Shown here in pieces: positions 1 to 8,711 of a stretch of DNA of 64,000 nucleotides. The notes beneath the pieces were generated by a model. It ran no database searches. It saw only the letters and a program-made list of their open reading frames with translations, and was not told the origin of the DNA. Position 1 is the first letter of the stretch, and each line of letters opens with the position of its first letter. Made by a program: the position numbers and the translations under genes. This DNA comes from Rhizobium sp. CF080 (lineage in GTDB: Bacteria; Pseudomonadota; Alphaproteobacteria; Rhizobiales; Rhizobiaceae), in the NCBI RefSeq assembly GCF_000282095.2, contig NZ_AKKC02000004.1, positions 744,001 to 808,000 on the forward strand, in the 5' to 3' direction.

Positions 1-884
1 AAAAAACCCGGCAGAAGGTCTACCAGGCGGCCAAGGAGCTCGGCTATCGGGTCAACTATCTCGCCCGCAGCCTCACCAACAAGCGGTCCGATTTCGTCGG
101 CCTGGTGGCCGCCGGCCTCGACAATCCGTTCCGCACCCAGCAGCTCGAAAACCTGGCCCGCGCGCTGATCGCCCGCAACTACCGGCCGATCCTGCTGCCG
201 ACCTCCAAGGAAGCGGACAGCGCCACCGTCATCGGCCAGTTGCTGCATTACGCCGTCTCCGGTGTCATCATCACCTCGGATGCGCCGCCCTCGCATATCT
301 TCGAGGAATGCGCGGTCGAGGGCGTGCCGATCGTGCTGGTCAACAAGGGCGAGGACTTCCCCTTTGTCGACCGGGTCGTTTCCGATGACCGGATGTCGGG
401 TTACACCGCGGTCGACCATCTCGTCGAAACGGGGGCCAAGAAGCTCGCCGTCATCGCCGGCACGTCCGTCTCTTATTCCTCGCGCCGCCGCGCCGAGGCT
501 TTTCAGAGCCGCTGCCAGATGCTCGGGCTCGATGCGCCGCTGATCCCGGTCGCCATCAACGACTATGCCCACGGCCACGAGGCGGCGCAGACGCTGATCG
601 ACCTGGGCATCGACGGGGTCTTCTCGGTCAACGACTACATGGCCTGCGGCGTTCTCGACGGGCTCGCCAAGGCCGGCCGGAGCTACGGGTCTGTCAAGGT
701 GATCGGCCATGACGACATCCCTCAGGCAAGCTGGTCGGCCTATGACCTCACCACCTTCGTACAGCCCTGCGACGTACAGGCGGAGCAGGTGATCGATCTC
801 CTGACCAGCCGCATGTCCGAACCGGACGCTGTGGCAAGGGTGGAATTCACGCCGGTGACGCTGGTCAAAAGAAGAAGTGCATAA
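1..884 (+). CDS. LacI-family transcriptional regulator, 5' end missing
   Basis: The open frame enters the window at base 3 and reads from the end of the LacI helix-turn-helix (QKVYQAAKELGYRVNYLARS, the hinge-helix region) into a complete periplasmic-binding-protein-like effector domain. Typical landmarks are the strand after the hinge (DFVGLVAAGLDNPF), the SVNDYMACGVLDGL segment and VIGHDDIPQASW near the C terminus. About the first 20-25 residues, including most of the DNA-binding helices, lie upstream of the window. The stop codon abuts the ATG of the phosphatase gene (TAAATG), so the two are co-transcribed and probably functionally linked. The ligand cannot be inferred. The family call is secure. 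Confidence 0.93.
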   Translation, partial: KTRQKVYQAAKELGYRVNYLARSLTNKRSDFVGLVAAGLDNPFRTQQLENLARALIARNYRPILLPTSKEADSATVIGQLLHYAVSGVIITSDAPPSHIFEECAVEGVPIVLVNKGEDFPFVDRVVSDDRMSGYTAVDHLVETGAKKLAVIAGTSVSYSSRRRAEAFQSRCQMLGLDAPLIPVAINDYAHGHEAAQTLIDLGIDGVFSVNDYMACGVLDGLAKAGRSYGSVKVIGHDDIPQASWSAYDLTTFVQPCDVQAEQVIDLLTSRMSEPDAVARVEFTPVTLVKRRSA

Positions 885-1709
885 ATGGCATCTGCATTCG
901 ATCTCTCCTCTCTGCAATCCCGGGAAAGAACCGCAATCGAGGTCGCCCGCCGGGTCGGCATGCAGGCTGCCGCCTTCCGCGCCGAGGCTCTTCCCGAAAC
1001 GCTCGGTGTCGAGAACAAGGGCCTGCAGGATTTCGTCACCGTCGCCGACAAGCGGGCGGAAGAAGCGATCCGTGCATCCCTGCTCGGCGAATTCCCCGAC
1101 GATTCCTTCATGGGCGAGGAGGGTGGGGGGCATTCCGGAGAGCGGGGCACCTGGGTGGTCGACCCGATCGACGGCACCACCAATTTCATCCGAGGCTTTC
1201 GCCACTGGGGCGTCTCGATCGCCTTCGTTGCCGGCGGCAAGATCCTGGTGGGCGTGATCTATGACGCGGCGCAGGACCGGGTTTTCCACGCGATCCGGGG
1301 TGAGGGGGCCTTCAAGGACGGCAAGCCGATCGCGGTGGCCAGGACCAGCGATCCCAACCACGCGATCGCCATTCTCGGCCATTCCCGCCGCACGGATTTC
1401 GAAGACTACCTTGCGATCTCCCGAAAGCTCTACGAGCGCGGTATCGATTACCGCCGCATGGGCGCTGCTGCAATCGGTCTTATCCGCGTTGCTGAGGGCG
1501 TGTCCGATCTCTATTACGAACGGCACCTCTCCTCGTGGGACATGCTTGCCGGCGTTCTGATCGCCTCGGAGGCCGGCGCCACGATCGCTGTGCCGCCGCT
1601 CGACGAACTGCTTTCCCGCGGCGGGCCGGTGGTTGCCTGTTCGCCGGGTCTTACCGATGAATTCGCCTTCCTGATGGAAATGGAAGGCCTGCTTGCAGAT
1701 GCGGAGTAA
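885..1709 (+). CDS. Inositol monophosphatase family protein
   Basis: This 274-residue protein has the two signature motifs of the Mg-dependent inositol monophosphatase superfamily: GEEGG followed by DPIDGTTNFIRGF around residues 80-105 (metal ligands Glu, Asp, Asp), and SSWDMLAGVLIASEAGA near residue 215. Such enzymes hydrolyse phosphomonoesters such as inositol-1-phosphate, histidinol phosphate, 3'-phosphoadenosine 5'-phosphate or fructose-1,6-bisphosphate. The substrate cannot be told from these motifs. The ATG immediately follows the stop of the LacI-type gene, so a carbohydrate or inositol phosphate substrate under that regulator is plausible. Length is normal for the family. Confidence 0.9.
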   Translation: MASAFDLSSLQSRERTAIEVARRVGMQAAAFRAEALPETLGVENKGLQDFVTVADKRAEEAIRASLLGEFPDDSFMGEEGGGHSGERGTWVVDPIDGTTNFIRGFRHWGVSIAFVAGGKILVGVIYDAAQDRVFHAIRGEGAFKDGKPIAVARTSDPNHAIAILGHSRRTDFEDYLAISRKLYERGIDYRRMGAAAIGLIRVAEGVSDLYYERHLSSWDMLAGVLIASEAGATIAVPPLDELLSRGGPVVACSPGLTDEFAFLMEMEGLLADAE

Positions 1710-1807
1710 TGCGATCAGATAGCAGACGGATTGACCCTGCACATGCCGAGGTCAATGTATAGGGAGGAATCCGTTCGGGTTCCTGACACCTCTGCTAAGT
1801 GATTTTG

Positions 1808-2842
1808 ATGCCATTCGAAGACAAAAAGAAAAGCCGCGTGACGCTTCTCGACGTGGCGGCGCGCGCCAATGTGTCGCGCGCGACCGCCTCGCTCGTCATC
1901 CGCAAGAGCCCGCTGGTCGGCGCTGACACGCGGGCGCGGGTCGAGGAGGCGATGCGCGAACTCGGTTACGTCTACAATATGGGTGCCGCCCGGCTTAGGG
2001 CCGAACGCAGCCATACGGTCGGCGTCGTGGTTCCCAATCTCACCAACCCCTTCTTCGCGGAGCTTCTGTCCGGCATCGAATCGGTGATCGATGCAGCCGG
2101 CATGGTGGTGATCCTCGCCAACAGCGGCGATCTTGCCGAGCGGCAGGACATGGTCATGCAGCGCATGCGCGAGCACGGCGTCGACGGCGTGATCATCTGC
2201 CCGGCGGCCGCCACCGAACCGGAATTCCTCGGCCGGATGGCGGAATGGGGCCTGCCGCTGGTGCAGGCGCTCAGGCATATATCCGACGATATCGACTATG
2301 CCGGCGTGAACTATGCCGCCGGCATGCGGGAGGCAGTCGGTCATCTCGCCTCGCTCGGCCATCGCCGGATCGCCTTCGCGGTGCACGGGCCTGTTCACTC
2401 CGCCTATCTGGAGCGAATCGAAGGTTTTCGCGATGCGATGTTTTCCCGTGGCTTCGATCCGGACCTGATCATCCGCGTTTCCGATCAGACGGCGCAGATC
2501 CCCGGTTCGGCACATCTGCTGTTCGAAAACCCGGACAAGCCGACCGCGGTCGTCTGCTTCAACGACGTGATCGCGCTTGGCCTCTCCGCCGGGCTTCACG
2601 ATCTTGGGCTGAAGGTCGGCGAGAATTTTTCGCTGATCGGCTTCGACGACGTCGCCGAGGCCGAGGTGATCCGGCCGCGGCTCACCTCCGTCTCCACCGC
2701 GCCGGTGACGATCGGCGAAAATGCAGCGCGCATGCTACTCGACCGCCTGACCGATCCGCTCCTGCCACCTCGCAGGGTTGTAAAGGAGACGCAGCTGCAT
2801 ATCCGCCAGTCCTGTGGGCCAATCGCCGGTCCGGCTCTATGA
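1808..2842 (+). CDS. LacI-family transcriptional regulator
   Basis: Complete LacI/GalR regulator of about 344 residues. The N-terminal helix-turn-helix is visible (VTLLDVAARANVSRATASLV), followed by a hinge and an effector domain with VVVPNLTNPFFAELLSG, FNDVIALGLSAGL and LIGFDDVAEAEVIRPRLTSV. An in-frame stop at 1796-1798 limits the start to GTG 1799 or ATG 1808. Neither has a clear Shine-Dalgarno; I take the ATG. The gene is followed after about 100 bp by an amino-acid ABC operon whose promoter carries a perfect 16-bp palindrome, so that operon is its likely target. This pairing is inferred from position. Confidence 0.92.
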   Translation: MPFEDKKKSRVTLLDVAARANVSRATASLVIRKSPLVGADTRARVEEAMRELGYVYNMGAARLRAERSHTVGVVVPNLTNPFFAELLSGIESVIDAAGMVVILANSGDLAERQDMVMQRMREHGVDGVIICPAAATEPEFLGRMAEWGLPLVQALRHISDDIDYAGVNYAAGMREAVGHLASLGHRRIAFAVHGPVHSAYLERIEGFRDAMFSRGFDPDLIIRVSDQTAQIPGSAHLLFENPDKPTAVVCFNDVIALGLSAGLHDLGLKVGENFSLIGFDDVAEAEVIRPRLTSVSTAPVTIGENAARMLLDRLTDPLLPPRRVVKETQLHIRQSCGPIAGPAL

Positions 2843-2860
2843 TAATCCGTTAATTCCCGG

Positions 2861-2897
2861 TTGACGACCGGTTGAAAAGCTTTTAGATCGATCTAAA
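2861..2897 (+). promoter_or_regulatory. Promoter and palindromic operator before the amino-acid ABC operon
   Basis: TTGACG at 2861-2866 and TAGATC at 2884-2889 form a sigma-70-like pair with 17-bp spacing. Overlapping the -10 is a perfect 16-bp palindrome, TTTAGATCGATCTAAA (2882-2897). A site covering the -10 fits repression by a dimeric regulator, most simply the LacI protein encoded just upstream. Its central GATCGATC differs from the CG-centred AACGTT core common in LacI operators, so another regulator is possible. Confidence 0.55.
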
Positions 2898-2951
2898 TGG
2901 ATGGGCACCGCAGAGGAGTGGTGCTTTTCGACATTATTGGGGAGGTCCCAA

Positions 2952-3620
2952 TTGTATAATTTCAATTTCGAGCCCGTGTTTGCGGGTTTCGACCAGCTTC
3001 TTCTCGGCGCCTGGCTGACGATCCAGCTTTCCGTCGCCGCGATGATCATCGGCCTGATCGTCTCGATCGCCTGCGCCGCCGGCAAGACGTCCGGCATCGC
3101 GCCGCTGCGCTTCCTGATCGACGCCTATATCGAGGTCATCCGCAACACGCCGTTCCTGGTGCAGATCTTCTTCATCTTCTTCGGCCTGCCGTCGCTCGGG
3201 ATTTTCCTGACGCCGAACAGCGCTGCGCTCGTGGCGCTGGTCGTCAATTTCGGCGCCTATGGCACGGAAATCATCCGCGCCGGCATCGAATCGATCCAGA
3301 AGGGGCAGATCGAGGCCGGCACGGCGCTCGGCCTCTCGAAGCTGCAGATCTTCCGCTATATCATCATGAAGCCGGCGCTCAGGACCGTCTATCCGTCGCT
3401 GACCAGCCAGTTCATCTACCTGATGCTGACCTCGAGCGTCGTCTCGGCGATCTCGGCCGACGACCTTGCCGCTGCCGGCAACAATCTGCAGTCGCAAACC
3501 TTCGCGAGCTTCGAGGTCTATATCGTCATCACGATCATGTATCTCGTCATGTCGGTCGGTTTCTCGACCATCTTTTCGGCGATCGAGAAGGCCGCCTTCA
3601 AATATCCGTTGAGCCGATAG
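2952..3620 (+). CDS. Polar amino-acid ABC transporter permease
   Basis: His/Glu/Gln/Arg/opine-type inner-membrane permease of 222 residues with several hydrophobic segments and the cytoplasmic EAA loop (EAGTALGLSKLQIFRYI) that docks on the ATPase. I place the start at TTG 2952 because GGAGGT at 2941-2946 sits 5 bp upstream and the product then begins like its relatives (MYNFNFEPVFAGFDQLL). An upstream ATG at 2901 would add 17 residues of poor character. It is the first gene of a permease-permease-binding protein-ATPase operon; the second permease starts 10 bp downstream. Confidence 0.9.
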   Translation: MYNFNFEPVFAGFDQLLLGAWLTIQLSVAAMIIGLIVSIACAAGKTSGIAPLRFLIDAYIEVIRNTPFLVQIFFIFFGLPSLGIFLTPNSAALVALVVNFGAYGTEIIRAGIESIQKGQIEAGTALGLSKLQIFRYIIMKPALRTVYPSLTSQFIYLMLTSSVVSAISADDLAAAGNNLQSQTFASFEVYIVITIMYLVMSVGFSTIFSAIEKAAFKYPLSR

Positions 3621-3630
3621 GAGCCTGACC

Positions 3631-4293
3631 ATGCCATTGATCAGACCTTTCGGCATCAACGAATTCTGGATCATCGTGCTTGCCGCGCAATGGACGATCG
3701 CGCTGTCGGCGATCGCCTTTGCCGGCGGCGGCATCGGTGGCCTGCTGATCGCGCTCATGCGCGTCTCGGATGCCAAATGGCCGCGGCTGATCGCCACCGG
3801 CTTTATCCGTGTCTTCCAAGGAACGCCGCTTCTGATGCAGCTCTTCCTGGTGTTCTTCGGTATGAACATCCTCGGCTTCGCCATCAACCCCTGGCTTGCG
3901 GCAACCGTCGCGCTCACCCTGCATGCCAGCGCCTTCCTCGGCGAAATCTGGCGCGGCTGCATCGAGGCGGTTCCGCCCGGCCAGCGCGAAGCTGCCACCG
4001 CACTCGGCTTGCGCTATTTCAACCGCATGCGTTACGTCGTGCTGCCGCAGGCCTCGAAGATTGCCGTAGCCCCGACGGTCGGCTTCCTGGTGCAGCTCAT
4101 CAAGGGCACGTCGCTTGCGGCAATCATCGGTTTTACGGAGCTCACCCGCCAGGGCCAGATCATCAACAACGCAACATTCAGCCCGTTCATGGTGTTCGGC
4201 ACGGTGGCGGCGGTCTATTTCGTCCTCTGCTGGCCGCTCTCGGTACTGGCGCGTCGCATGGAAATCAGATTCTCCCGCGCAACGGCGCGTTGA
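3631..4293 (+). CDS. Polar amino-acid ABC transporter permease
   Basis: Second permease of the same importer, 220 residues, with the HisM/HisQ-like pattern: a first transmembrane helix (WTIALSAIAFAGGGIGGLLI), the segment RVFQGTPLLMQLF, and an EAA loop (EAATALGLRYFNRMRYVVLP). It would form a heterodimeric channel with the preceding permease. The start ATG has TAGGAG upstream, and the gene follows its partner by 10 bp. Family membership is certain; the transported amino acid is unknown. Confidence 0.92.
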   Translation: MPLIRPFGINEFWIIVLAAQWTIALSAIAFAGGGIGGLLIALMRVSDAKWPRLIATGFIRVFQGTPLLMQLFLVFFGMNILGFAINPWLAATVALTLHASAFLGEIWRGCIEAVPPGQREAATALGLRYFNRMRYVVLPQASKIAVAPTVGFLVQLIKGTSLAAIIGFTELTRQGQIINNATFSPFMVFGTVAAVYFVLCWPLSVLARRMEIRFSRATAR

Positions 4294-4343
4294 CGGGACC
4301 CGAGCCGGAGGGAGGAAACCGGTGCAACAGAAAGGGTAGGAAA

Positions 4344-5144
4344 ATGAACATTTCTAGACGCGTGGTTATGGCTGTCATCGGCGCAGGCCTGATGATGGGC
4401 GCAGGCGCCTCCACCGCATCGGCGCAGACCGTCGAAAGCATCAAGTCCACAGGCACCGTGAAGATCGGCATGCTTGTCGACTTCCCGCCATTCGGCATCA
4501 TGAACACCTCGAACGAGCCGGACGGTTACGACGCCGACGTGGCAAAGCTGCTCGCCAAGGAATTCGGCGTGAAGGTGCAGATCGTTCCGGTCACCGGCCC
4601 GAACCGCATTCCTTACCTGCAGAGCAACCAGGTCGACCTGCTCGTCGCCTCGCTCGGCATCACCGAAGAGCGCGCCAAGAGCGTCGATTTCTCGCAGCCC
4701 TATGCCGGCATTTCGATCGGCGTTTTCGGCGCCAAGGCGACCGCAGTCTCCAAGCCGGAAGATCTCTCGGGCAAGACGATCGGCGTCGCCCGTGCCTCGA
4801 CCCAGGATACCGGCGTGACGAAGATCGCTCCGGCCGACGCCAAGATCCAGCGTTTCGACGACGACGCCAGCGCCGTCCAGGCCCTGCTGTCCGGCCAGGT
4901 CCAGCTGATCGGCGTCTCCAACGTCGTCGCCGCCCAGATCGAAAAGGCCGCTCCCGGCCGCTTTACCCAGAAACTGCAGCTCAGCCAGCAGGTTCAGGGC
5001 ATCGCCGTCCGCAAGGGCTCGGCCGAACTGCTGACGGCTGTCAACGCCTTCATCGCCAAGGTCAAGGCCAATGGTGAACTCGGCAAGATCCATGAAAAGT
5101 GGCTCGGCGCTCCGCTGCCGGACTTCGTCGCCAACGCCAAGTAA
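4344..5144 (+). CDS. Periplasmic amino-acid-binding protein of an ABC transporter
   Basis: Solute-binding protein of family 3 (bac_3 fold), 266 residues. It starts with a Sec signal peptide ending near [10 protein letters not shown], and the mature protein opens with the usual [15 protein letters not shown]. The segments [31 protein letters not shown] and a C-terminal [10 protein letters not shown] are family landmarks. The ATG at 4344 is preceded by AGGGTAGG. It delivers a polar amino acid or a related compound to the two upstream-encoded permeases. The protein ends with the motif ANAK, as does the binding protein of the second importer in this window, which suggests the two are paralogues. 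Confidence 0.93.
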   Translation: MNISRRVVMAVIGAGLMMGAGASTASAQTVESIKSTGTVKIGMLVDFPPFGIMNTSNEPDGYDADVAKLLAKEFGVKVQIVPVTGPNRIPYLQSNQVDLLVASLGITEERAKSVDFSQPYAGISIGVFGAKATAVSKPEDLSGKTIGVARASTQDTGVTKIAPADAKIQRFDDDASAVQALLSGQVQLIGVSNVVAAQIEKAAPGRFTQKLQLSQQVQGIAVRKGSAELLTAVNAFIAKVKANGELGKIHEKWLGAPLPDFVANAK

Positions 5145-5179
5145 GACCAGAACTGACTATCGAAAGGGAGTTCCTCGCA

Positions 5180-5959
5180 ATGACTGAGGTGAACGCAAAC
5201 GCATCGGCCGCGGCCACGCGAGGAACTTCCGAACTCGCCGTCAGGATGGAAGGCGTCAACAAGTGGTATGGCGGCTTCCACGCGCTGAAGGATGTCGACC
5301 TGTCGGTCAACCGGGGGGAGCGCATCGTCATCTGCGGCCCGTCCGGCTCAGGCAAGTCGACGCTGATCCGCTGCATCAACCAGCTGGAGACGATCCAGAA
5401 GGGCAGGATCGTCGTCGATGGCCATGACCTCACGGCCGGCGGCAAGAATGTCGATATCGTCCGCCAGGAGACCGGCATGGTCTTCCAGCAGTTCAACCTT
5501 TTCCCGCATATGACGGTTCTGGAAAACTGCACGCTGGCGCCGATGAAGGTGCGCGGCATTTCCAAGGTCGAGGCGGAAAAGACCGCCCGCAAATACCTGG
5601 AGCGGGTGCGCATTCCCGAACAGGCCGAAAAATACCCGGCTCAGCTTTCCGGCGGCCAGCAGCAGCGCGTCGCGATCGCCCGCGCACTCTGCATGAACCC
5701 GAAGATCATGCTGTTCGACGAGCCGACCTCGGCCCTCGACCCGGAAATGGTCAAGGAAGTGCTCGACACCATGATCGACCTCGCCAAGGAGGGCATGACC
5801 ATGCTCTGCGTCACCCATGAAATGGGCTTTGCCCGCCAGGTCGCCGACCGGGTGATCTTCATGGACCGCGGCGAAATCCTCGAAACGGCCGTGCCGGAAG
5901 AATTCTTCGGCAATCCCAAGAACGAGCGCCTGAAGATCTTCCTCGGACAGATCTCTTAA
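5180..5959 (+). CDS. Amino-acid ABC transporter ATP-binding protein
   Basis: GlnQ/HisP-type ATPase, 259 residues: Walker [11 protein letters not shown]-loop in [17 protein letters not shown], signature [15 protein letters not shown], Walker [15 protein letters not shown] and the switch histidine in CVTHEMGF. The ATG at 5180 has AAAGGGAG about 11 bp upstream and gives a short variable N-terminal tail ([14 protein letters not shown]) before the conserved [12 protein letters not shown]. It energises the importer encoded immediately upstream and completes the four-gene set. Confidence 0.95.
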   Translation: MTEVNANASAAATRGTSELAVRMEGVNKWYGGFHALKDVDLSVNRGERIVICGPSGSGKSTLIRCINQLETIQKGRIVVDGHDLTAGGKNVDIVRQETGMVFQQFNLFPHMTVLENCTLAPMKVRGISKVEAEKTARKYLERVRIPEQAEKYPAQLSGGQQQRVAIARALCMNPKIMLFDEPTSALDPEMVKEVLDTMIDLAKEGMTMLCVTHEMGFARQVADRVIFMDRGEILETAVPEEFFGNPKNERLKIFLGQIS

Positions 5960-5995
5960 AACCGCTGCCACCAATCGAAATACGGAGTACCGGAC

Positions 5996-6931
5996 GTGAA
6001 ACCAGATATCCTGCTCGTCGAACCGTTGATGAAATTCATCGAGGACCAGCTCGATGCCGCCTATACGGTCCGCCGGATGTATGACCCGTCGCAGAAGGCG
6101 GCGATCGAAGCGGCCTTGCCGAACATCCGCGCCGTCGCGACCGGCGGTGGAACCGGCCTCTCCAACGAATGGATCGAGAAGATGCCGGCGCTTGGCGTCA
6201 TCGCCATCAACGGCGTCGGCACCGACAAGGTCGATCTCAAATTCACCCGCAGCCGCAATATCGACGTCACTACCACGCCCGGCGTGCTGACCGATGATGT
6301 CGCCGACATGGGCATCGCGCTGATGCTCGCAGTGCTGCGCCATATCGCCAGGGGCGACGCCTTCGTGCGCGCCGGCAAGTGGGGCAAGGAAAACTTCCCG
6401 CTCGGCAACAGCCCGAAAGGCAAGCGCCTCGGCATTCTCGGCCTCGGCCAGATAGGCAAGGCTTTTGGCCGCCGCGCCGAAGCCTTCGGCATGGACGTCC
6501 GCTTCTGGAACCGCTCGCCGGTCAAGGACACGACCTGGAAGTCCTGCGCCTCGCCGGTGGCACTGGCTGAAGACAGCGACGTGCTGTGCGTCATCGTTGC
6601 CGCGAATGCTGCGACCCAGAACATCGTCAATACCGAGGTGCTGAAGGCGCTGGGGCCGAAGGGTATTCTTATCAATATCGCGCGCGGCAGCGTTGTCGAC
6701 GAGGACGCGCTGCTCGCGGCCCTTAACGACGGCACGATCGGCGCCGCCGGTCTCGACGTCTATCTCAACGAACCGCGCATTCGCGAAGATTTCTTCACGG
6801 CGCCGAACACGGTGCTGATGCCTCATCAGGGCAGCGCCACGGTTGAGACCCGCGTCGCCATGGGCGAGCTGGTGCTTGCCAATATCGCCGCACATTTCGC
6901 CGGCGAAAAGCCGCCGACTACCGTCAACTGA
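5996..6931 (+). CDS. D-2-hydroxyacid dehydrogenase (glyoxylate/hydroxypyruvate reductase type)
   Basis: NAD(P)-dependent 2-hydroxyacid dehydrogenase, 311 residues. The cofactor-binding Rossmann motif is GILGLGQIGKAFGRRA near residues 143-158; the catalytic Arg lies in INIARGSVVDE, the Glu in VYLNEPRI and the His in LMPHQGSAT. The start is GTG 5996. These enzymes reversibly reduce 2-keto acids such as glyoxylate, hydroxypyruvate or branched keto acids. Its place at the end of an amino-acid importer operon suggests it handles a keto or hydroxy acid derived from the imported compound. The substrate is unassigned. Confidence 0.9.
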   Translation: MKPDILLVEPLMKFIEDQLDAAYTVRRMYDPSQKAAIEAALPNIRAVATGGGTGLSNEWIEKMPALGVIAINGVGTDKVDLKFTRSRNIDVTTTPGVLTDDVADMGIALMLAVLRHIARGDAFVRAGKWGKENFPLGNSPKGKRLGILGLGQIGKAFGRRAEAFGMDVRFWNRSPVKDTTWKSCASPVALAEDSDVLCVIVAANAATQNIVNTEVLKALGPKGILINIARGSVVDEDALLAALNDGTIGAAGLDVYLNEPRIREDFFTAPNTVLMPHQGSATVETRVAMGELVLANIAAHFAGEKPPTTVN

Positions 6932-6944
6932 ACAGAGAAATACT

Positions 6945-7268
6945 ATGATCATCCGTCAGGCCTTTTTCGAAGGCACGATCCATACCGGCCGGGAAGAGGC
7001 GTTCAAGGCCTATGTGGCCGAGAAGCTGATGCCCATGTGGCTCGCCTTTCCGGGCATCAAGGAAGTCCGCGTGCTCTATAATATCGAGCGGGACGAGGGC
7101 GCCCCGTCCTACCCGATGGTGCTGTCGACCATGTACGAAAGCCGCGAAGCGCTGGCCGCTGCCCTCGAATCGCCGGTGCGTTACGAGAGCCGGGACATGA
7201 CCAAGGGCCTGCTCACCATGTTCGACGGCCACATCCATCATCACGTCTTCGATCTCGCGCTGAGCTGA
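6945..7268 (+). CDS. Small dimeric alpha/beta-barrel-like protein of unknown function
   Basis: 107-residue protein starting at ATG 6945, 13 bp after the dehydrogenase stop and therefore probably in the same operon. The layout (strand IIRQAFFEGTIH, helix GREEAFKAYVAEKLMPMWLAF, strand KEVRVLYNIE, then ALAAALESPVRYESRD) resembles the EthD/ABM ferredoxin-like dimeric alpha-beta barrels, which include small decarboxylases, isomerases and monooxygenases. No diagnostic catalytic residue is evident to me. The histidine-rich C terminus (GHIHHHVFD) could bind a metal, but that is speculation. Confidence 0.75.
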   Translation: MIIRQAFFEGTIHTGREEAFKAYVAEKLMPMWLAFPGIKEVRVLYNIERDEGAPSYPMVLSTMYESREALAAALESPVRYESRDMTKGLLTMFDGHIHHHVFDLALS

Positions 7269-7286
7269 GGTCCTTCCGGTCGTCGG

Positions 7287-7709
7287 TCAACCGCCGGCGG
7301 CCCTCGTGCTCGAGCCCGGCGCGCGATAAGCGGGCGTATTCGGCTCGAACAGTTCGATCAGGTTTCCGGATGGGTCTTCGAGCAGAATCTGCTTGCCTCC
7401 CGTTCCCTGGATGATCTCGTTGCGGAAACCGCAGCCAGCCAGCTTCAGCCGTTCAACCATCCCATCCAGATCCTCGACGGTAAGATGGATACGGTTCCAG
7501 CCCCCGGGCGCTTGCTGTTCTCCGGACGGCATCGGTGCACCCCCGCCACCCCGCGGGTTCGGCTGGGAGAGATAAAGATGCATGTCGCCGCGCGAGATTT
7601 CCGCAAAGGGCGGGGCGGGATGCATCTCGAGCTTGAAGCCGAGATGCGCGGTATAGAAATCGATGGCGGCGTTCACGTCATTGACGATGTATCGGAAGCA
7701 TGCGGCCAT
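7287..7709 (-). CDS. Glyoxalase/bleomycin-resistance (VOC) superfamily protein
   Basis: 140-residue VOC protein with the expected two beta-alpha-beta-beta-beta modules: an N-terminal half (FRYIVNDVNAAIDFYTAHLGFKLEM) and a C-terminal half (RIHLTVEDLDGMVERLK and LLEDPSGNLIELFEP). The final Glu of the second half is in the position of a metal ligand. I start at ATG 7709, which has a GGAGGG Shine-Dalgarno; a longer frame to 7775 has no such site. The gene converges with the plus-strand operon across a 18-bp gap. Function (lyase, dioxygenase or binding protein) is open. Confidence 0.85.
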   Translation of the reverse strand: MAACFRYIVNDVNAAIDFYTAHLGFKLEMHPAPPFAEISRGDMHLYLSQPNPRGGGGAPMPSGEQQAPGGWNRIHLTVEDLDGMVERLKLAGCGFRNEIIQGTGGKQILLEDPSGNLIELFEPNTPAYRAPGSSTRAAGG

Positions 7710-7828
7710 GGTCTGCCCTCCTGAAGCCGGTTGGATATCCGAAGCGAAGGGTAATCCTGCTGCGACAGACGGCAAGCGCCATCTGTGTTCATGGGTACAG
7801 CCATCGGTTCCTGCGATGAAATCTGCGA

Positions 7829-8638
7829 CTAACGCAGCGCTCGCGCATAGGCGCCAGGGGAAAGGCCAAAACTTCGTGTAAAGATCCGCGTCATATGGCT
7901 TTGGTCGGAAAAACCGCTGGCGAGCGCCGCTTCAGCAAGTCTCGTGCCGGTGGCGATCAGTTTTCGGGCGAGCTGGATGCGCCGCTGGAGCAGGTAGGCG
8001 TGGGGGGTAAGCCCCATCGCCTTGTCGAAAGCCCGCAAAAGCTGAAACTGGTTGAGGTTGGCGAGGTCTGCGAGATCGGCAAGAGTGACCTCATTGGCCG
8101 GATCGTCGTCGATCCGTTGCCGCACGGCTCTTATCCCCGCAGGAACAGGTTTTAACGTCGGCGCCTCCCGCATGACCTCGGCGAGCAGCGTGAGTAGCAA
8201 TTCCTGGCGGCGGAGACCGGCGCCGGCCGCGTTCATGGTCATAACCTGGAAAAGCCGGCGCATCGTCCCGGCGAGCGGCGCTTGCCTCAGCACCGGATCG
8301 GTAAACTCGAAATCGCCGGGTCTGCCCTGCAGGATATCGGCCGCGGCACGGGCGATCACATCCGGATCGAAATAGAGCATCTGCCAGAAACGGCCCTCGT
8401 CGCCGATCGGCGCGCCGTCATGTACTTCGCCGGGATTGACGGTGATGAGGTCGCCCGGTCCGGCTTCCACCGGACCGCGGCCGCTTGCGGATTTCTGGGC
8501 GCCGCTCTCGATCACGCCAATGCCGAACTGGTCATGGGTGTGGCGGGCGAAATGGTGGTCAGAGCGGGCCACGACCGCCTGCACGCCGGTCATGCCGCAT
8601 CGAAACATCCGAAACCCGTTTTGTCCCTTCGTCCGCAT
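7829..8638 (-). CDS. AraC-family transcriptional regulator
   Basis: 269-residue regulator with an N-terminal cupin sensor half (HHFARHTHDQFGIGVIESG and the PGEVHDG segment) and two C-terminal helix-turn-helix motifs typical of AraC: EVTLADLADLANLNQFQLLRAF, and LAEAALASGFSDQSHMTRIF followed by FGLSPGAYARAL. It lies 73 bp downstream of kynA on the same strand, so it may be co-transcribed with it. Ligand unknown. Confidence 0.92.
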   Translation of the reverse strand: MRTKGQNGFRMFRCGMTGVQAVVARSDHHFARHTHDQFGIGVIESGAQKSASGRGPVEAGPGDLITVNPGEVHDGAPIGDEGRFWQMLYFDPDVIARAAADILQGRPGDFEFTDPVLRQAPLAGTMRRLFQVMTMNAAGAGLRRQELLLTLLAEVMREAPTLKPVPAGIRAVRQRIDDDPANEVTLADLADLANLNQFQLLRAFDKAMGLTPHAYLLQRRIQLARKLIATGTRLAEAALASGFSDQSHMTRIFTRSFGLSPGAYARALR

Positions 8639-8711
8639 CGGCTCCTCGCTTTTGAGCCAGCATAACCCGGCTCAAGAAGATCACCAACCGGCGCTTCCAG
8701 CCGCGCGCAGC

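Noticed and set aside
5348..6952. 534-codon open frame on the minus strand
   Set aside because: It lies antisense to the ABC ATPase and dehydrogenase genes, which have full family motifs; the translation is low in hydrophobic order and unrecognisable. High GC makes such antisense frames common.
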